The notes under the pieces: model-generated
What the model was told of the DNA's origin: nothing
Seen by the model: the letters and a program-made list of their open reading frames with translations, nothing else
Database searches by the model: none
Shown: positions 6,869-14,768 of the stretch, piece by piece
Layout of the letters: every line of letters begins with the position of its first letter
Numbering within the stretch: position 1 is the first letter of the stretch
Translations under genes and position numbers: made by a program
NCBI GenBank assembly: GCA_946413265.1
Contig: CAMKJU010000028.1
Location: 1 to 41,324, forward strand
From: an uncultured Lentisphaerota bacterium
GTDB taxonomy: Bacteria > Verrucomicrobiota > Kiritimatiellia > RFP12 > UBA1067
Direction of reading: 5' to 3'
Length of the DNA: 41,324 nucleotides

Positions 6869-7016
6869 TTGCAAAACCTCTCTACCATTGACATACGTTC
6901 ATTGCTTTCGCTATTTGGAGTTTTGGAGTCTTGGAGTTATTGAGCATTTTGAAGATTTTCCCCAAGTCTCCAAATCTCCTAAACTCCCAATAGCGAAAGC
7001 AAGAAAGGTTTTGCAA
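6869..7016. repeat. Intergenic element with nested inverted repeats (MITE-like)
   Basis: The outer arms are TTGCAAAACCT (6869-6879) and AGGTTTTGCAA (7006-7016). The inner arms are TTGCTTTCGCTATT (6902-6915) and AATAGCGAAAGCAA (6989-7002). Between them lies GGAGTTT-type family 4 sequence in both orientations. It is about 148 bases long, encodes nothing obvious, and sits between the GTPase gene and the H1-like gene. Confidence 0.65.
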
Positions 7017-7023
7017 CTGGTTC

Positions 7024-7061
7024 AAAAAAGAGCTTGCCCGCCGATCGGCACGGGCAAGCTC
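7024..7061 (-). terminator. Rho-independent terminator of the H1-like gene
   Basis: A perfect 11-bp stem, GAGCTTGCCCG / CGGGCAAGCTC, with a 10-base loop. On the minus strand it is followed directly by TTTTTT. It lies 29 bases beyond the stop at 7090. Confidence 0.92.
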
Positions 7062-7089
7062 TAGCAGTTTTGGGAACTGCGCGGGGATC

Positions 7090-7320
7090 TTACTTCTTCG
7101 CGGCCTTCTTCGCCGGAGCCTTCTTCGCAGGGGCCTTCTTCGCAGGAGCCGCCTTCTTCGCGGGCGCGGCCTTCTTCGCCGGAGCTGCCTTCTTAGCAGG
7201 CGCCGCCTTCTTCGCGGGAGCAGCCTTCTTCGCAGGCGCCTTCGCGCAGCAGCACTTCTTCGCGCACGCCTTCTTCGCAGGGGCGGCCTTCTTCACAGGG
7301 GCCTTCTTTGCAGTAGCCAT
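7090..7320 (-). CDS. Histone H1-like lysine/alanine-rich DNA-binding protein
   Basis: A 76-residue basic protein made almost wholly of KKAAPA and KKAPA repeats, resembling the C-terminal tail of eukaryotic H1 and bacterial H1-like proteins of the HctA/HctB type. It carries the unusual cluster CAKKCCCAK near the N-terminus. Such proteins bind and compact DNA without sequence specificity. The ATG at 7320 follows AAGGATACGAAGAA. A good sigma70-type promoter lies upstream (7392-7420) and an intrinsic terminator downstream (7024-7061), so it is a single-gene unit. The repetitive coding region makes long false frames on this strand; repeat number may vary between strains. Confidence 0.9.
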   Translation of the reverse strand: MATAKKAPVKKAAPAKKACAKKCCCAKAPAKKAAPAKKAAPAKKAAPAKKAAPAKKAAPAKKAPAKKAPAKKAAKK

Positions 7321-7391
7321 TTCTTCGTATCCTTTTTTTTGTTGACTCGCGGCGCACCGAACGTCGGCACAAACTCCGCTTGTCTGTGCAT

Positions 7392-7420
7392 AGTATACGA
7401 AGTTTTCGTGCGACTTGCAA
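7392..7420 (-). promoter_or_regulatory. Promoter of the H1-like gene
   Basis: TTGCAA, 17 bases, then TATACT on the minus strand. The predicted start near 7385 gives a 5' leader of about 65 bases before the ATG at 7320. Confidence 0.75.
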
Positions 7421-7441
7421 ACAAGAAATGTCGACAATCGC

Positions 7442-7476
7442 AAAAAAATTTTCCGCCCGCTTTCACGGACGGAAAA
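7442..7476 (-). terminator. Rho-independent terminator of the HzsA/SUMF1-like gene
   Basis: An 11-bp stem (one mismatch) between 7449-7459 and 7466-7476 with a 6-base loop. On the minus strand it runs into TTTTTTT. It lies 41 bases past the stop at 7518. Confidence 0.88.
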
Positions 7477-7517
7477 TTCCAAGTTTTGGGAGTGCCTTTT
7501 TATTCGCCGATACGCCC

Positions 7518-10500
7518 TTATTCCTCCTCCAGCACCACGCGGAAGCCGACGTCGTAGACGGCCTGCCACGGCTCGTACGCGAGGCGGAACGAACTCGTGC
7601 CGTCGCGCGGACGCGACGCGAACGAGCCGCCGCGCGCGACTTTCTTCGTCTTGGGATTGCCGTCGTTGCGTCCGTCGCCGTCCACATACGGATACGGCGC
7701 GTAGTCGCTGCGCGTCCACTCGCTCGCGTTGCCGTGCATGTCGTAGAGGCCCCAGCGGTTGCAGTTCGCGCGGCCCACGTAGTTGAGGTTGAACCAGTCG
7801 TCCTGCCAGCGCTCCTCGTGCAGCGGGTAGTTCTGCCAGATCTCGAACGGCTTGCGCCGGCGGATGTTGCCGCCGCCGTCGAAGCCGACGACCTGGAAGC
7901 GCACGTCGCGGTCCGCGAAGTTCGCGAACTTCGAGAAGTCGTTGTCGAGTCCGCCCCACGGGAACGGCGTGTCGGTGCCGGAGCGCGCGGCCCACTCCCA
8001 CTGCGCCTCGGTCGGGAGCGACGCCTTCACGTTGCACGTCTTCGAGAGCCACGCGCAGAAGCGCATCGCCTCGTTCCACGAGACGCGCACGACGGGCTGG
8101 CGGCGGTGGTTGCCGATGTGGCCGGGGAACACGTGGTCCTTGCCGAACTCGTCCTGGTAGCGCGAGTCGTGCTCCGGATCGAACGCATTGTACTGCTGGT
8201 TCTGCACCTCCATCTCGGAAATCCAGAACGGCTTCGCGATGCGCACGACCGCCTGCGGACGCTCGTCCGGGTAGCCGTTCGCGCTGCCCATCACGAACAC
8301 GCCCGCGGGGATGCGGCGGAAGGTCATGGACTGCCCCGCGCCCAGGATGATCGTCTTGGTCGTGACGGGTGCGATCTGCCAGATGGCGCCGAGCTGTGCG
8401 TCCGCGCTCTGCAGTTCGTTCATCGGCCAGCCGTTCACCTTCGGGGTGGACGGCGCGGGCTTCGCCGGCTCCGGCGCGACCGGCTTCACCTCGCGCTTCG
8501 CGACGACGGCGGCGTAGCGGTCGTGCTCGGCCTCGGGATCGTCGTCGACGTTCGCGTACGCGATCGCCAGTTCCTTGCGGCGCTTCGCCTGGTCCGGAAC
8601 CGGATGCTGCACCCAGTGGTCGGGCTTCGCGAGCGAGGGCGGACTCCACTTGCCGTGGAACGGACAGTTGAGGTCGATCCACTCGTAGATCTTGAGGCAG
8701 TCCTCCGGCGCCATCTTCACGCCGTGGTGTCCCTTGCGGAGCATCTGCACGAGCGGGCTCGTCGACGCGTGGTAGTCCATCACCGGCAACATCGTCTCCT
8801 CGCTCTCGGGTCCGGGACGGTGGATGTAGGGATGCAGCACGCGGTACGCCTCCTCGGCGGTGCCCATCCAGAGACGCTTGCCGCTCAGCTTGCCGCCTTC
8901 GGCGAAGCCGCCCTGGTCGGCCTTGGCGAGAGGCGCCTTCTCCTTGTCGCCGTGGCAGCTCAGGCAGTACTTCCGCACGACGGGGAACATCTCGTTCGCG
9001 AAGCCCCACGGACGAATCCCGTCGCCGTCCGTCGGTTTGATCTTCTGGATCTCGCCCTTGAAGTACTTCTCGTCCGCGATCGTGCGCTTCGTGTGGACGG
9101 ACGAGCGGTTGTCCTCGTGGCAGCCGGTGCACGACACGCGCTCGCCGGGCATGCCCACGATCCAGGAGCGCATGAGCTGCACGGCCTGGCCCTTCTCGTC
9201 GAGCGGCTGCACGGAGATCGGCGTGTTTGCGGGCATCTCGAAGCAGGCGCTGCCGTCGCTCTCGATGTCCACCGTGCCGAGGATGCGCTTCACGTCCCAG
9301 CCGCTCTCCACGCGCTCGTTGTAGCCCGAACGGCGGTAGCCGATCCAGCCGGTGGAGGAGTGTCCGCCCGTCTTGTGGTAGTTGTAGTGGTAGCTGAAGA
9401 GGCGCATCTTCTTCACCGTGCCGCGCGGCACGCCCTTGAGTCCGGGGCCGTTGTAGATGTCGGCGATGTGGACGCTGCACGTCTTCATACCCTTCACCGA
9501 GCGGTCGGGGATGATCGGCGGACGCTTCCGCGGCGCGAACGGCATGGCCTCGAGGTACAGCCCGTCCTCCGCCTCCGCGATGCGCGTGACGTTGTCGAAC
9601 ACGTCCACGAGGTAGAGGCCCATGAGCGCGTCGGGGGCCGCCTTCACCGTGGCGAGGTTGTACTTCGCGTCGAGCGGCCACGGATGCGAGAAGTACGGCT
9701 TGCCGCGCGCGAACTGGTTCATCGTGTAGGGGTCGGCCATGTCGCCCTCCACGTCTTGGCCCCAGCCCGGGAACTCGTGGACCATGCCTGTCTTTTCCTT
9801 CGGCAGCACCTTCGTGGGGATGCGTAGCGTGTGGCGCGCGGGGCCCCAGTCGCGGTCGGGCGGATCGTACTTGAACGGATACGCGCGCGCGAGGGACGGG
9901 TCGATCTGGAAGAAACGCCCCACCTCGGCGCGGTCGTGGTGTCCGCCGCCGATCATCGTGATGAGGTGCGGCTCGCCGGGTACGGTGCGCGCGCAGTAGA
10001 AGAACGTCGGCACGAACGAGTTGGAGCCCCACACGGAGAGCTGTCCGATGCCGTCGGGGTTGCACGTCATCAGCACGCGGCTCCAGTAGTGCGGCTGGTC
10101 GGAATATTCCCAGCGCGTGTAGAGGATGCGTCCGTCGTGCGTGACGTTGGGGGTGTAGTCGGAGTCCTGCTCGTAGGTGAGCTGGCGAATCTCGCCGGTC
10201 TTGCGGTCCTTGCGGTACATCACGGCCATCGGCATGTTGCCGTCCTCGCACGGGAGGAACTGGTACGCCGCCGTGCCGAGCATCACGAACTGGTCGCGGT
10301 TCGGGAGGTAGCAGGCGTCCCACCACTGGATGTCCTTGTGCTCCTCGGGCGAGACGAGCTCCGCCTTCTGGTAGGGCATTTTGTCGGAGAGCTTCGAGAA
10401 GTCGGTCTTGATCTCGAAAATGCCGAAGAGGTTGTTGAAGCCGCGGTAGCCGGTGAAGAGGATGCGCGAGGCGTCGAAGTCGAGATCGATGTCGCGCACG

Positions 10501-11012
10501 ATGGAGGTCTTGTCCGCCGGCTTGTAGAGCGGACGGAACGTCGGAGTGCCGCGGATGTCGCTCAACACGCCGATCTCGTTCTCGAAGCCGGTGCGCGGGG
10601 CGACCATGTGGTTCTCGGCGTTGAGTCCGGTCATGCCGCTGCCGCGTCCGCCGAACGCGCCGCGCGGATTGCCGATCTTGCGGTGGACGCAGAGGATCTT
10701 GTCGAAGTCGAGGACCGGGTTCGCGAGCATCGCCTTGCGGTAGTTCTCCACGAGCTGCACGGCGGCGGCCTTCGCCGCGGCGTCACCCTTCTCGAGGTCG
10801 GCCTTCACCTTGTCGACCTGCGAGATCAGCGCCTCGATGGCGGCCGCGTTCTTCGCGTAGTCGTATTTCGGGTTGTTCTTGAGGTCCGCGAGCGCGCGCC
10901 GCGCGGCCTCCGGCTTCACGAGCGCCAGCTGCTCGCGTGCCTGGCGCACGGGATCCGCGGCGAGCGACAACGCCGCGCACGCGAAAAGGGATGTCCAGAA
11001 TATCTGTTTCAT
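7518..11012 (-). CDS. Diheme HzsA-like protein fused to a formylglycine-enzyme-like (SUMF1) domain
   Basis: A 1164-residue exported protein with signal peptide MKQIFWTSLFACAALSLA. After a helical segment, residues about 100-880 resemble the hydrazine-synthase alpha-subunit-like family: a beta-propeller-like region (FTGYRGFNNLFGIF, TPNVTHDGRILYTRWEYSD) and two CxxCH haem sites, CTGCH near 627 and CLSCH near 683. A proline-rich linker leads to an FGE-sulfatase (SUMF1) domain from about 890 to the end (RIPAGVFVMGS, LPTEAQWEWAAR, GLYDMHGNASEW, RGGSF). The cysteines used by true formylglycine enzymes after RGGS are absent (RGGSFASRPRDGTSS), so catalysis by that route is unlikely. The ATG at 11012 is spaced 7 bases from GGAG. 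It has its own promoter and terminator. The redox role is unknown; hydrazine synthesis is not implied. Confidence 0.85.
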   Translation of the reverse strand: MKQIFWTSLFACAALSLAADPVRQAREQLALVKPEAARRALADLKNNPKYDYAKNAAAIEALISQVDKVKADLEKGDAAAKAAAVQLVENYRKAMLANPVLDFDKILCVHRKIGNPRGAFGGRGSGMTGLNAENHMVAPRTGFENEIGVLSDIRGTPTFRPLYKPADKTSIVRDIDLDFDASRILFTGYRGFNNLFGIFEIKTDFSKLSDKMPYQKAELVSPEEHKDIQWWDACYLPNRDQFVMLGTAAYQFLPCEDGNMPMAVMYRKDRKTGEIRQLTYEQDSDYTPNVTHDGRILYTRWEYSDQPHYWSRVLMTCNPDGIGQLSVWGSNSFVPTFFYCARTVPGEPHLITMIGGGHHDRAEVGRFFQIDPSLARAYPFKYDPPDRDWGPARHTLRIPTKVLPKEKTGMVHEFPGWGQDVEGDMADPYTMNQFARGKPYFSHPWPLDAKYNLATVKAAPDALMGLYLVDVFDNVTRIAEAEDGLYLEAMPFAPRKRPPIIPDRSVKGMKTCSVHIADIYNGPGLKGVPRGTVKKMRLFSYHYNYHKTGGHSSTGWIGYRRSGYNERVESGWDVKRILGTVDIESDGSACFEMPANTPISVQPLDEKGQAVQLMRSWIVGMPGERVSCTGCHEDNRSSVHTKRTIADEKYFKGEIQKIKPTDGDGIRPWGFANEMFPVVRKYCLSCHGDKEKAPLAKADQGGFAEGGKLSGKRLWMGTAEEAYRVLHPYIHRPGPESEETMLPVMDYHASTSPLVQMLRKGHHGVKMAPEDCLKIYEWIDLNCPFHGKWSPPSLAKPDHWVQHPVPDQAKRRKELAIAYANVDDDPEAEHDRYAAVVAKREVKPVAPEPAKPAPSTPKVNGWPMNELQSADAQLGAIWQIAPVTTKTIILGAGQSMTFRRIPAGVFVMGSANGYPDERPQAVVRIAKPFWISEMEVQNQQYNAFDPEHDSRYQDEFGKDHVFPGHIGNHRRQPVVRVSWNEAMRFCAWLSKTCNVKASLPTEAQWEWAARSGTDTPFPWGGLDNDFSKFANFADRDVRFQVVGFDGGGNIRRRKPFEIWQNYPLHEERWQDDWFNLNYVGRANCNRWGLYDMHGNASEWTRSDYAPYPYVDGDGRNDGNPKTKKVARGGSFASRPRDGTSSFRLAYEPWQAVYDVGFRVVLEEE

Positions 11013-11050
11013 TGGATTCACTCCATTCTCTTAAAAGTTCAGTGGCAGAT

Positions 11051-11079
11051 AGTATACCCGATTCATCCCCGCCTTGCAC
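11051..11079 (-). promoter_or_regulatory. Promoter of the HzsA/SUMF1-like gene
   Basis: GTGCAA, 17 bases, then TATACT on the minus strand, in the short gap before the end of the rhamnosidase gene. The predicted start is about 32 bases upstream of the ATG at 11012. Confidence 0.6.
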
Positions 11080-11093
11080 GCGAAAACAGGCGG

Positions 11094-14000
11094 TCACCTG
11101 ACAGATGTGACGAGCCTCACGGGTCCGACAAGGCCGGCAGGACGCAGCGGGCTGTTGGGTTTGTAGCCGCCAGTGGATATCCACGTCGGACGCTTCGCCG
11201 CCGGCATTGACGCATCGCCGACGAGCCGGTTCACCCAGCTCGTGCAGACCTCGACCTCCAGTTCGTTCTCGCCGTCCTTCAGCGCGTCCGTCACCGGCAC
11301 TTCATACGGCGCAGTCCATAAGCCGCCTACGTCGCGTCCGTTCACCTTCACCCGCGCGATCTCGCGCACGCTTCCGAACGACAGCACAACGCGCTCGCCA
11401 GGCGTCGGTTTCGCGGCGTTGAACTTCGTGCGGTACACCACGGTTCCGGAATAGTGCTTGACGGCGGGATCGGCGCTCTTGGTGAGATCTGTGAGTGCCG
11501 ACGTCGCCAGCGGTTGCGCCGGGCCGCGGTGGAGCGGATCGGACTCGAACGACAGCATCCAGTCGCAGGTGAGCTCGCGCGTTGTCGCCGTCGCAGCGGT
11601 ACGGCGGTCGCGGGGCGACCGCCCTACCGGTTTTGCAAACACGACGAACACGCTTTCCAGAGGCTCCAGCGTCAGCATCACCTCGGTCCTGTCGCCCTGT
11701 GCCTGCCAGACCGGCGCTTCGCGTCTCTCGCCGGTGACGGCCTGCCAGAGTTCGGGGATGCGTCCGGCGACGCGGAAACTGACCGGCTCGGTCATGCGCC
11801 TGTTGGACTGGTTGGAGATGAAGTAGACGTCCGCGTTCTTCATCGTGCGGTGGTTGTAGACGATCGGCACGCCCTTCGCAAACCCGCAGTCCGTCGCGGA
11901 ACCGCGCATCGCAAGCGCCTCTTCAAGGGAAATCCCCCATGCTATCACACCTTTTCCACGCCGGGCGAATTTCGGTCGCGACAAACGCGACTGCTCCCGC
12001 GCATCTCCCATTTTACACTTTACACTTTCCACTTTACACTCCTCACCAATTTCTCCCCACAGCCTGTCGGCGACGACCTTGACCGTCGCGTCGCTCTGCG
12101 GCTGGCCGGCGAGCGACGGCGAACGGCGCGGCTTGGGTCCAATCACGAACGCGCCGTCGTTGACAAGCTGTTCGATGCGGAGCAGCAACTCCGGACGCAT
12201 CGTCTCGAGTTTCGGAAGAACCAGCACTTCGTACTTCGTCCCGTGCGGGAGTGAAAGGCGACCGGCCTCGTCGACGAACGCCGTCTCGCGGAGCACTTCG
12301 CCGTTGATGTAGTCGAACTGGCGTCCGCGCGGCGGCGCGGGATCGGCCACGCCCGTCATCTTCGGCGCGTCCTCGCCGATGAAGTACGCGATGTCCGCGA
12401 CGTTCAGACCCTGCTGGAGCATGTAGCCGCAGCGCTTGAGGTACGCCGTGAAGATGTCCATCTCCTTGAACCACGTGTTGTGTCGGTTGAACTCATTGCC
12501 GAACCACGCGGTGATGCCGGGCGCACGCTCGTACGCCTGGTGGATGTAGAGGTGGAGAATCGACGCGTTGATGCCCTCGGCGAAGAAGCGGTCCGTGCGG
12601 CCCTTCATGTCGGCGGGGGCGCGTCCGAACGCCGGCCCGCCGCACGTGTTGGACTCCGCCCAGATCTGGCGCTTGCCGTAGATGTGTCCGCAGCTGGACG
12701 CGGCGCGGTTCTCGATGTCGCCGAGGCTGCCGCTGCTCCAGTATTCGCCGGCGATGCCGTCGGACTGTCCGCCGTACTGCAGGAACTCGCCGGGGAAGCC
12801 CCAGTGTCCGTAGCACTCCAGCCACGTCCTCAGCCCGTTCGCGTTGCTCGCCTTGCGCAAGCCGCCGACGTAAGAATACGCGACCTCGTCGGCAACGAAG
12901 CGGCGTAGATCCCAGAGGAACCTGTTCGCGTCGTCACGGCTGCCAGCGCTCATGCCGAACAGGGCGGGGAGGTAGGGCGTCGGGTCGTAGCCGAAGGACG
13001 CCTTGAACTTGGCGGCGAAGTTGTCGGTGAAGTTCTGCCCGCCCTGCTCGTAGCTGTCGAGAACCGCGTGCTTGATCGCATTGCGGTGCTCCGGCGGCGT
13101 GCGGGCGAGAATCTTTCCGAGGTAGGCGTCGAAGTGCGCGGCGACGTGTTCGCGGCTCATCTTATCAACCTCGTAACCCGTCGCCTCGGGATTGGCGGGG
13201 CCGTTCTTCGTGCCCGTCGGCGCGGCGCCGAAGCGGTAGATCACCCATTTGCCGGACGGCACCTGCCAGTCAAGCGTGCCGTCAGGTGCGACCTTGTCCG
13301 TCAGCACCACGGCCTTTGCCGGGTCGAGCGCCGTGCCGGACGCGTTCGCGGGATCGTCCGGCCACTGGTATTCGTGCCACATCGGGAGCGGCGTCTCGTG
13401 CATCTTCGCGAGCGACTTCTCGTAAGCGCGCGCAACGAGTGGCGCGCCGCACACCGCGACGGACGCGAACCGCGACTGGTGGTTCGCGTGAGCATTCACG
13501 GTCACGCGGAACCGCTTCGCCGTGCAAGACGGGAACGATGCAATGACGGGCGCGTGCGGGGAGAACCCCACGCCCACCCCGTGGTTCACGCGGCTGAACG
13601 GCATGTCGCAGAGCGTCCGCCACGCGCCGTCGTCGTCCTGAGCCTCGACCTTCACACGTCCCGCAGCGGTGCCGTCAATGAAGGCAAGCTCGGCGGACTG
13701 CGCGGTAAACGGCGTCTTGGACTCGAGCGCCACGACGAGCGGCTTCCCCTTGCGCTGCAAAAGCGAATCGTTGATGTCCTTCACTTCCAGTCGATCCGTG
13801 AACCCAGCAGGCGCCGGATAGGCTACCGCGCATACGTCGCGCATGTCCGCCGCTGGCGCGTACTCGAACTTCGGCGCAGGCAGCTTGACGCCGGACGTAG
13901 GACCGTCTACAACCGTCACGCTCGCGACGAGACGACGCATGGCCGCCTCGGGCTTCACCCACGGTCCGCCGGACTGGCTCCACCCGGGCGAGTTGAAGAT

Positions 14001-14384
14001 GCCGATCTCGATGTCAAGCCGGCTCGCCGTCTCGAACGCCGTGGCGAGCGCCTTTTCCCATTCCGGCGAGAAGGTCTTCACGGGGCCGGGCTTGTTGCCG
14101 CCGCCGCCGATGTCGCCGATGTACGCGCGGTCGATGCCGGCGCGTTTCATCGCCTCGAGGTCCTTGCGCACGCCCTCGCACGAGACGTTGCCGGCCATCC
14201 AGTACCAGTAGCATCCCGTACGGACTTTGCCGAACGGATCCGCGAAGTCGCGCGCCATCTCCGCGTATGCGGGATTGGTGGGCTTCTCGCCGGTCGACTC
14301 CGGCATCTGGTGGGTGAAAGACCGCGCCTGCGCCACGGCAACCGCCGCGCCGAGCACCAACGCCATTGAGAGTTTATTTTCCAT
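11094..14384 (-). CDS. Exported alpha-L-rhamnosidase-like glycoside hydrolase (GH106)
   Basis: A 1096-residue protein with signal peptide MENKLSMALVLGAAVAVAQA. The N-terminal FADPFGKVRTGCYWYWMAGNVSCEGVRKDLEAMKRAGI is the GH106 hallmark, and the long central region (AESNTCGGPAFGRAPADMKGRTDRFFAEGI) and the C-terminal beta-sandwich (RVKVNGRDVGGLWTAPYEV) agree. GH106 enzymes release terminal L-rhamnose from pectin (RG-I/RG-II) or host glycans. The ATG at 14384 follows AGGAAAACC; an upstream alternative lacks a signal peptide at its start. Three repeat insertions are translated in frame: CKVESVKCKM (12009-12042), AREQSRLSRP (11974-11999) and PVGRSPRDRR (11602-11630). All are in linker-like parts, so the enzyme may be active. 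The sulfatase-like and pectin-related neighbours fit plant or mucin glycan use. Confidence 0.87.
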   Translation of the reverse strand: MENKLSMALVLGAAVAVAQARSFTHQMPESTGEKPTNPAYAEMARDFADPFGKVRTGCYWYWMAGNVSCEGVRKDLEAMKRAGIDRAYIGDIGGGGNKPGPVKTFSPEWEKALATAFETASRLDIEIGIFNSPGWSQSGGPWVKPEAAMRRLVASVTVVDGPTSGVKLPAPKFEYAPAADMRDVCAVAYPAPAGFTDRLEVKDINDSLLQRKGKPLVVALESKTPFTAQSAELAFIDGTAAGRVKVEAQDDDGAWRTLCDMPFSRVNHGVGVGFSPHAPVIASFPSCTAKRFRVTVNAHANHQSRFASVAVCGAPLVARAYEKSLAKMHETPLPMWHEYQWPDDPANASGTALDPAKAVVLTDKVAPDGTLDWQVPSGKWVIYRFGAAPTGTKNGPANPEATGYEVDKMSREHVAAHFDAYLGKILARTPPEHRNAIKHAVLDSYEQGGQNFTDNFAAKFKASFGYDPTPYLPALFGMSAGSRDDANRFLWDLRRFVADEVAYSYVGGLRKASNANGLRTWLECYGHWGFPGEFLQYGGQSDGIAGEYWSSGSLGDIENRAASSCGHIYGKRQIWAESNTCGGPAFGRAPADMKGRTDRFFAEGINASILHLYIHQAYERAPGITAWFGNEFNRHNTWFKEMDIFTAYLKRCGYMLQQGLNVADIAYFIGEDAPKMTGVADPAPPRGRQFDYINGEVLRETAFVDEAGRLSLPHGTKYEVLVLPKLETMRPELLLRIEQLVNDGAFVIGPKPRRSPSLAGQPQSDATVKVVADRLWGEIGEECKVESVKCKMGDAREQSRLSRPKFARRGKGVIAWGISLEEALAMRGSATDCGFAKGVPIVYNHRTMKNADVYFISNQSNRRMTEPVSFRVAGRIPELWQAVTGERREAPVWQAQGDRTEVMLTLEPLESVFVVFAKPVGRSPRDRRTAATATTRELTCDWMLSFESDPLHRGPAQPLATSALTDLTKSADPAVKHYSGTVVYRTKFNAAKPTPGERVVLSFGSVREIARVKVNGRDVGGLWTAPYEVPVTDALKDGENELEVEVCTSWVNRLVGDASMPAAKRPTWISTGGYKPNSPLRPAGLVGPVRLVTSVR
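11602..11630. repeat. Family 3 REP inside the rhamnosidase gene
   Basis: A GTAG foot followed by the perfect stem GGCGGTCGC / GCGACCGCC with a 3-base CCC loop, when read on the minus strand. All 29 bases are identical to 39535-39563 in murF. Here the host gene reads it as PVGRSPRDRR. Confidence 0.88.
11974..12042. repeat. Composite insertion in the rhamnosidase gene: family 1 REP plus family 7 A/T-rich repeat
   Basis: 11974-11999 is a diverged family 1 REP (GGTCGCGACAAACGCGACTG then CTCCCG). After 9 bases, 12009-12042 is a TTTACACT-type repeat with three TTTACAC units and one TTTCCAC. Both are in frame and read CKVESVKCKM then GDAREQSRLSRP. The A/T-rich stretch stands out against the GC-rich gene. 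Confidence 0.75.
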
Positions 14385-14498
14385 ATGTGGTTTTCCTGAT
14401 TTGTTCTCAGTCATCAAGCATGAACGACACCGTTCTCACGCCCCTACGAAGCTTCCCGAACTTCACGCAGAGTTCAAGACGCTTCGAGCCAAGAGCCC

Positions 14499-14708
14499 TC
14501 AAAGGCCGATCTTGGCCTTGGCTGCGGCAGTAACGCCACCCGCCGCATCGGCGCCGTGATGGGAGACCGCATTGAGCTGCGGCACCTCAGTAGGGCCAAT
14601 CCAGCCAGCCTTCACGCCAATGAAGCCGTATAGCCACAACGCGCCCAAAACCAAAAGCGCCAACACGATAACGGACGGAAGCACACGCTTCAACAGGATC
14701 TTAACCAT
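14499..14708 (-). CDS. Small single-pass membrane protein, unknown function
   Basis: A 69-residue protein: a basic N-terminus (MVKILLKR), one hydrophobic helix at about 10-33 (VLPSVIVLALLVLGALWLYGFIG), then a soluble tail ending GGVTAAAKAKIGL. The ATG at 14708 follows AAAGGAGAACAGAA, a strong ribosome-binding site. A TGGTATACT box 39 bases upstream suggests its own promoter in the gap after the Bat operon. No family was recognised. The gap to the rhamnosidase start (14385-14498) shows no terminator or other feature, so cotranscription with the rhamnosidase gene is possible. Confidence 0.72.
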   Translation of the reverse strand: MVKILLKRVLPSVIVLALLVLGALWLYGFIGVKAGWIGPTEVPQLNAVSHHGADAAGGVTAAAKAKIGL

Positions 14709-14746
14709 TTCTGTTCTCCTTTGTTTTTTGCCTTACGACGCCGATT

Positions 14747-14755
14747 AGTATACCA
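14747..14755 (-). promoter_or_regulatory. Extended -10 box upstream of the small membrane protein gene
   Basis: TGGTATACT on the minus strand, giving a leader of about 32 bases with an AAGGAG site. No clear -35 is seen at 17-18 bases. Confidence 0.5.
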
Positions 14756-14768
14756 AAAATTTGACGGG

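Noticed and set aside
7090..7320. Tandem DNA repeat with no coding role
   Set aside because: The repeats encode a clean KKAAPA protein with a ribosome-binding site, a promoter and a terminator.
7380..9827. An 815-codon plus-strand frame antisense to the HzsA/SUMF1-like gene
   Set aside because: It consists of valine-, arginine- and leucine-rich low-complexity sequence typical of antisense frames in GC-rich genes, and the opposite strand carries CxxCH and SUMF1 motifs.
7090..10326. A very long minus-strand frame ending in the H1-like protein
   Set aside because: Only the last 76 codons are real. The rest is the wrong frame of the HzsA/SUMF1-like gene, and a promoter, terminator and new ATG separate them.
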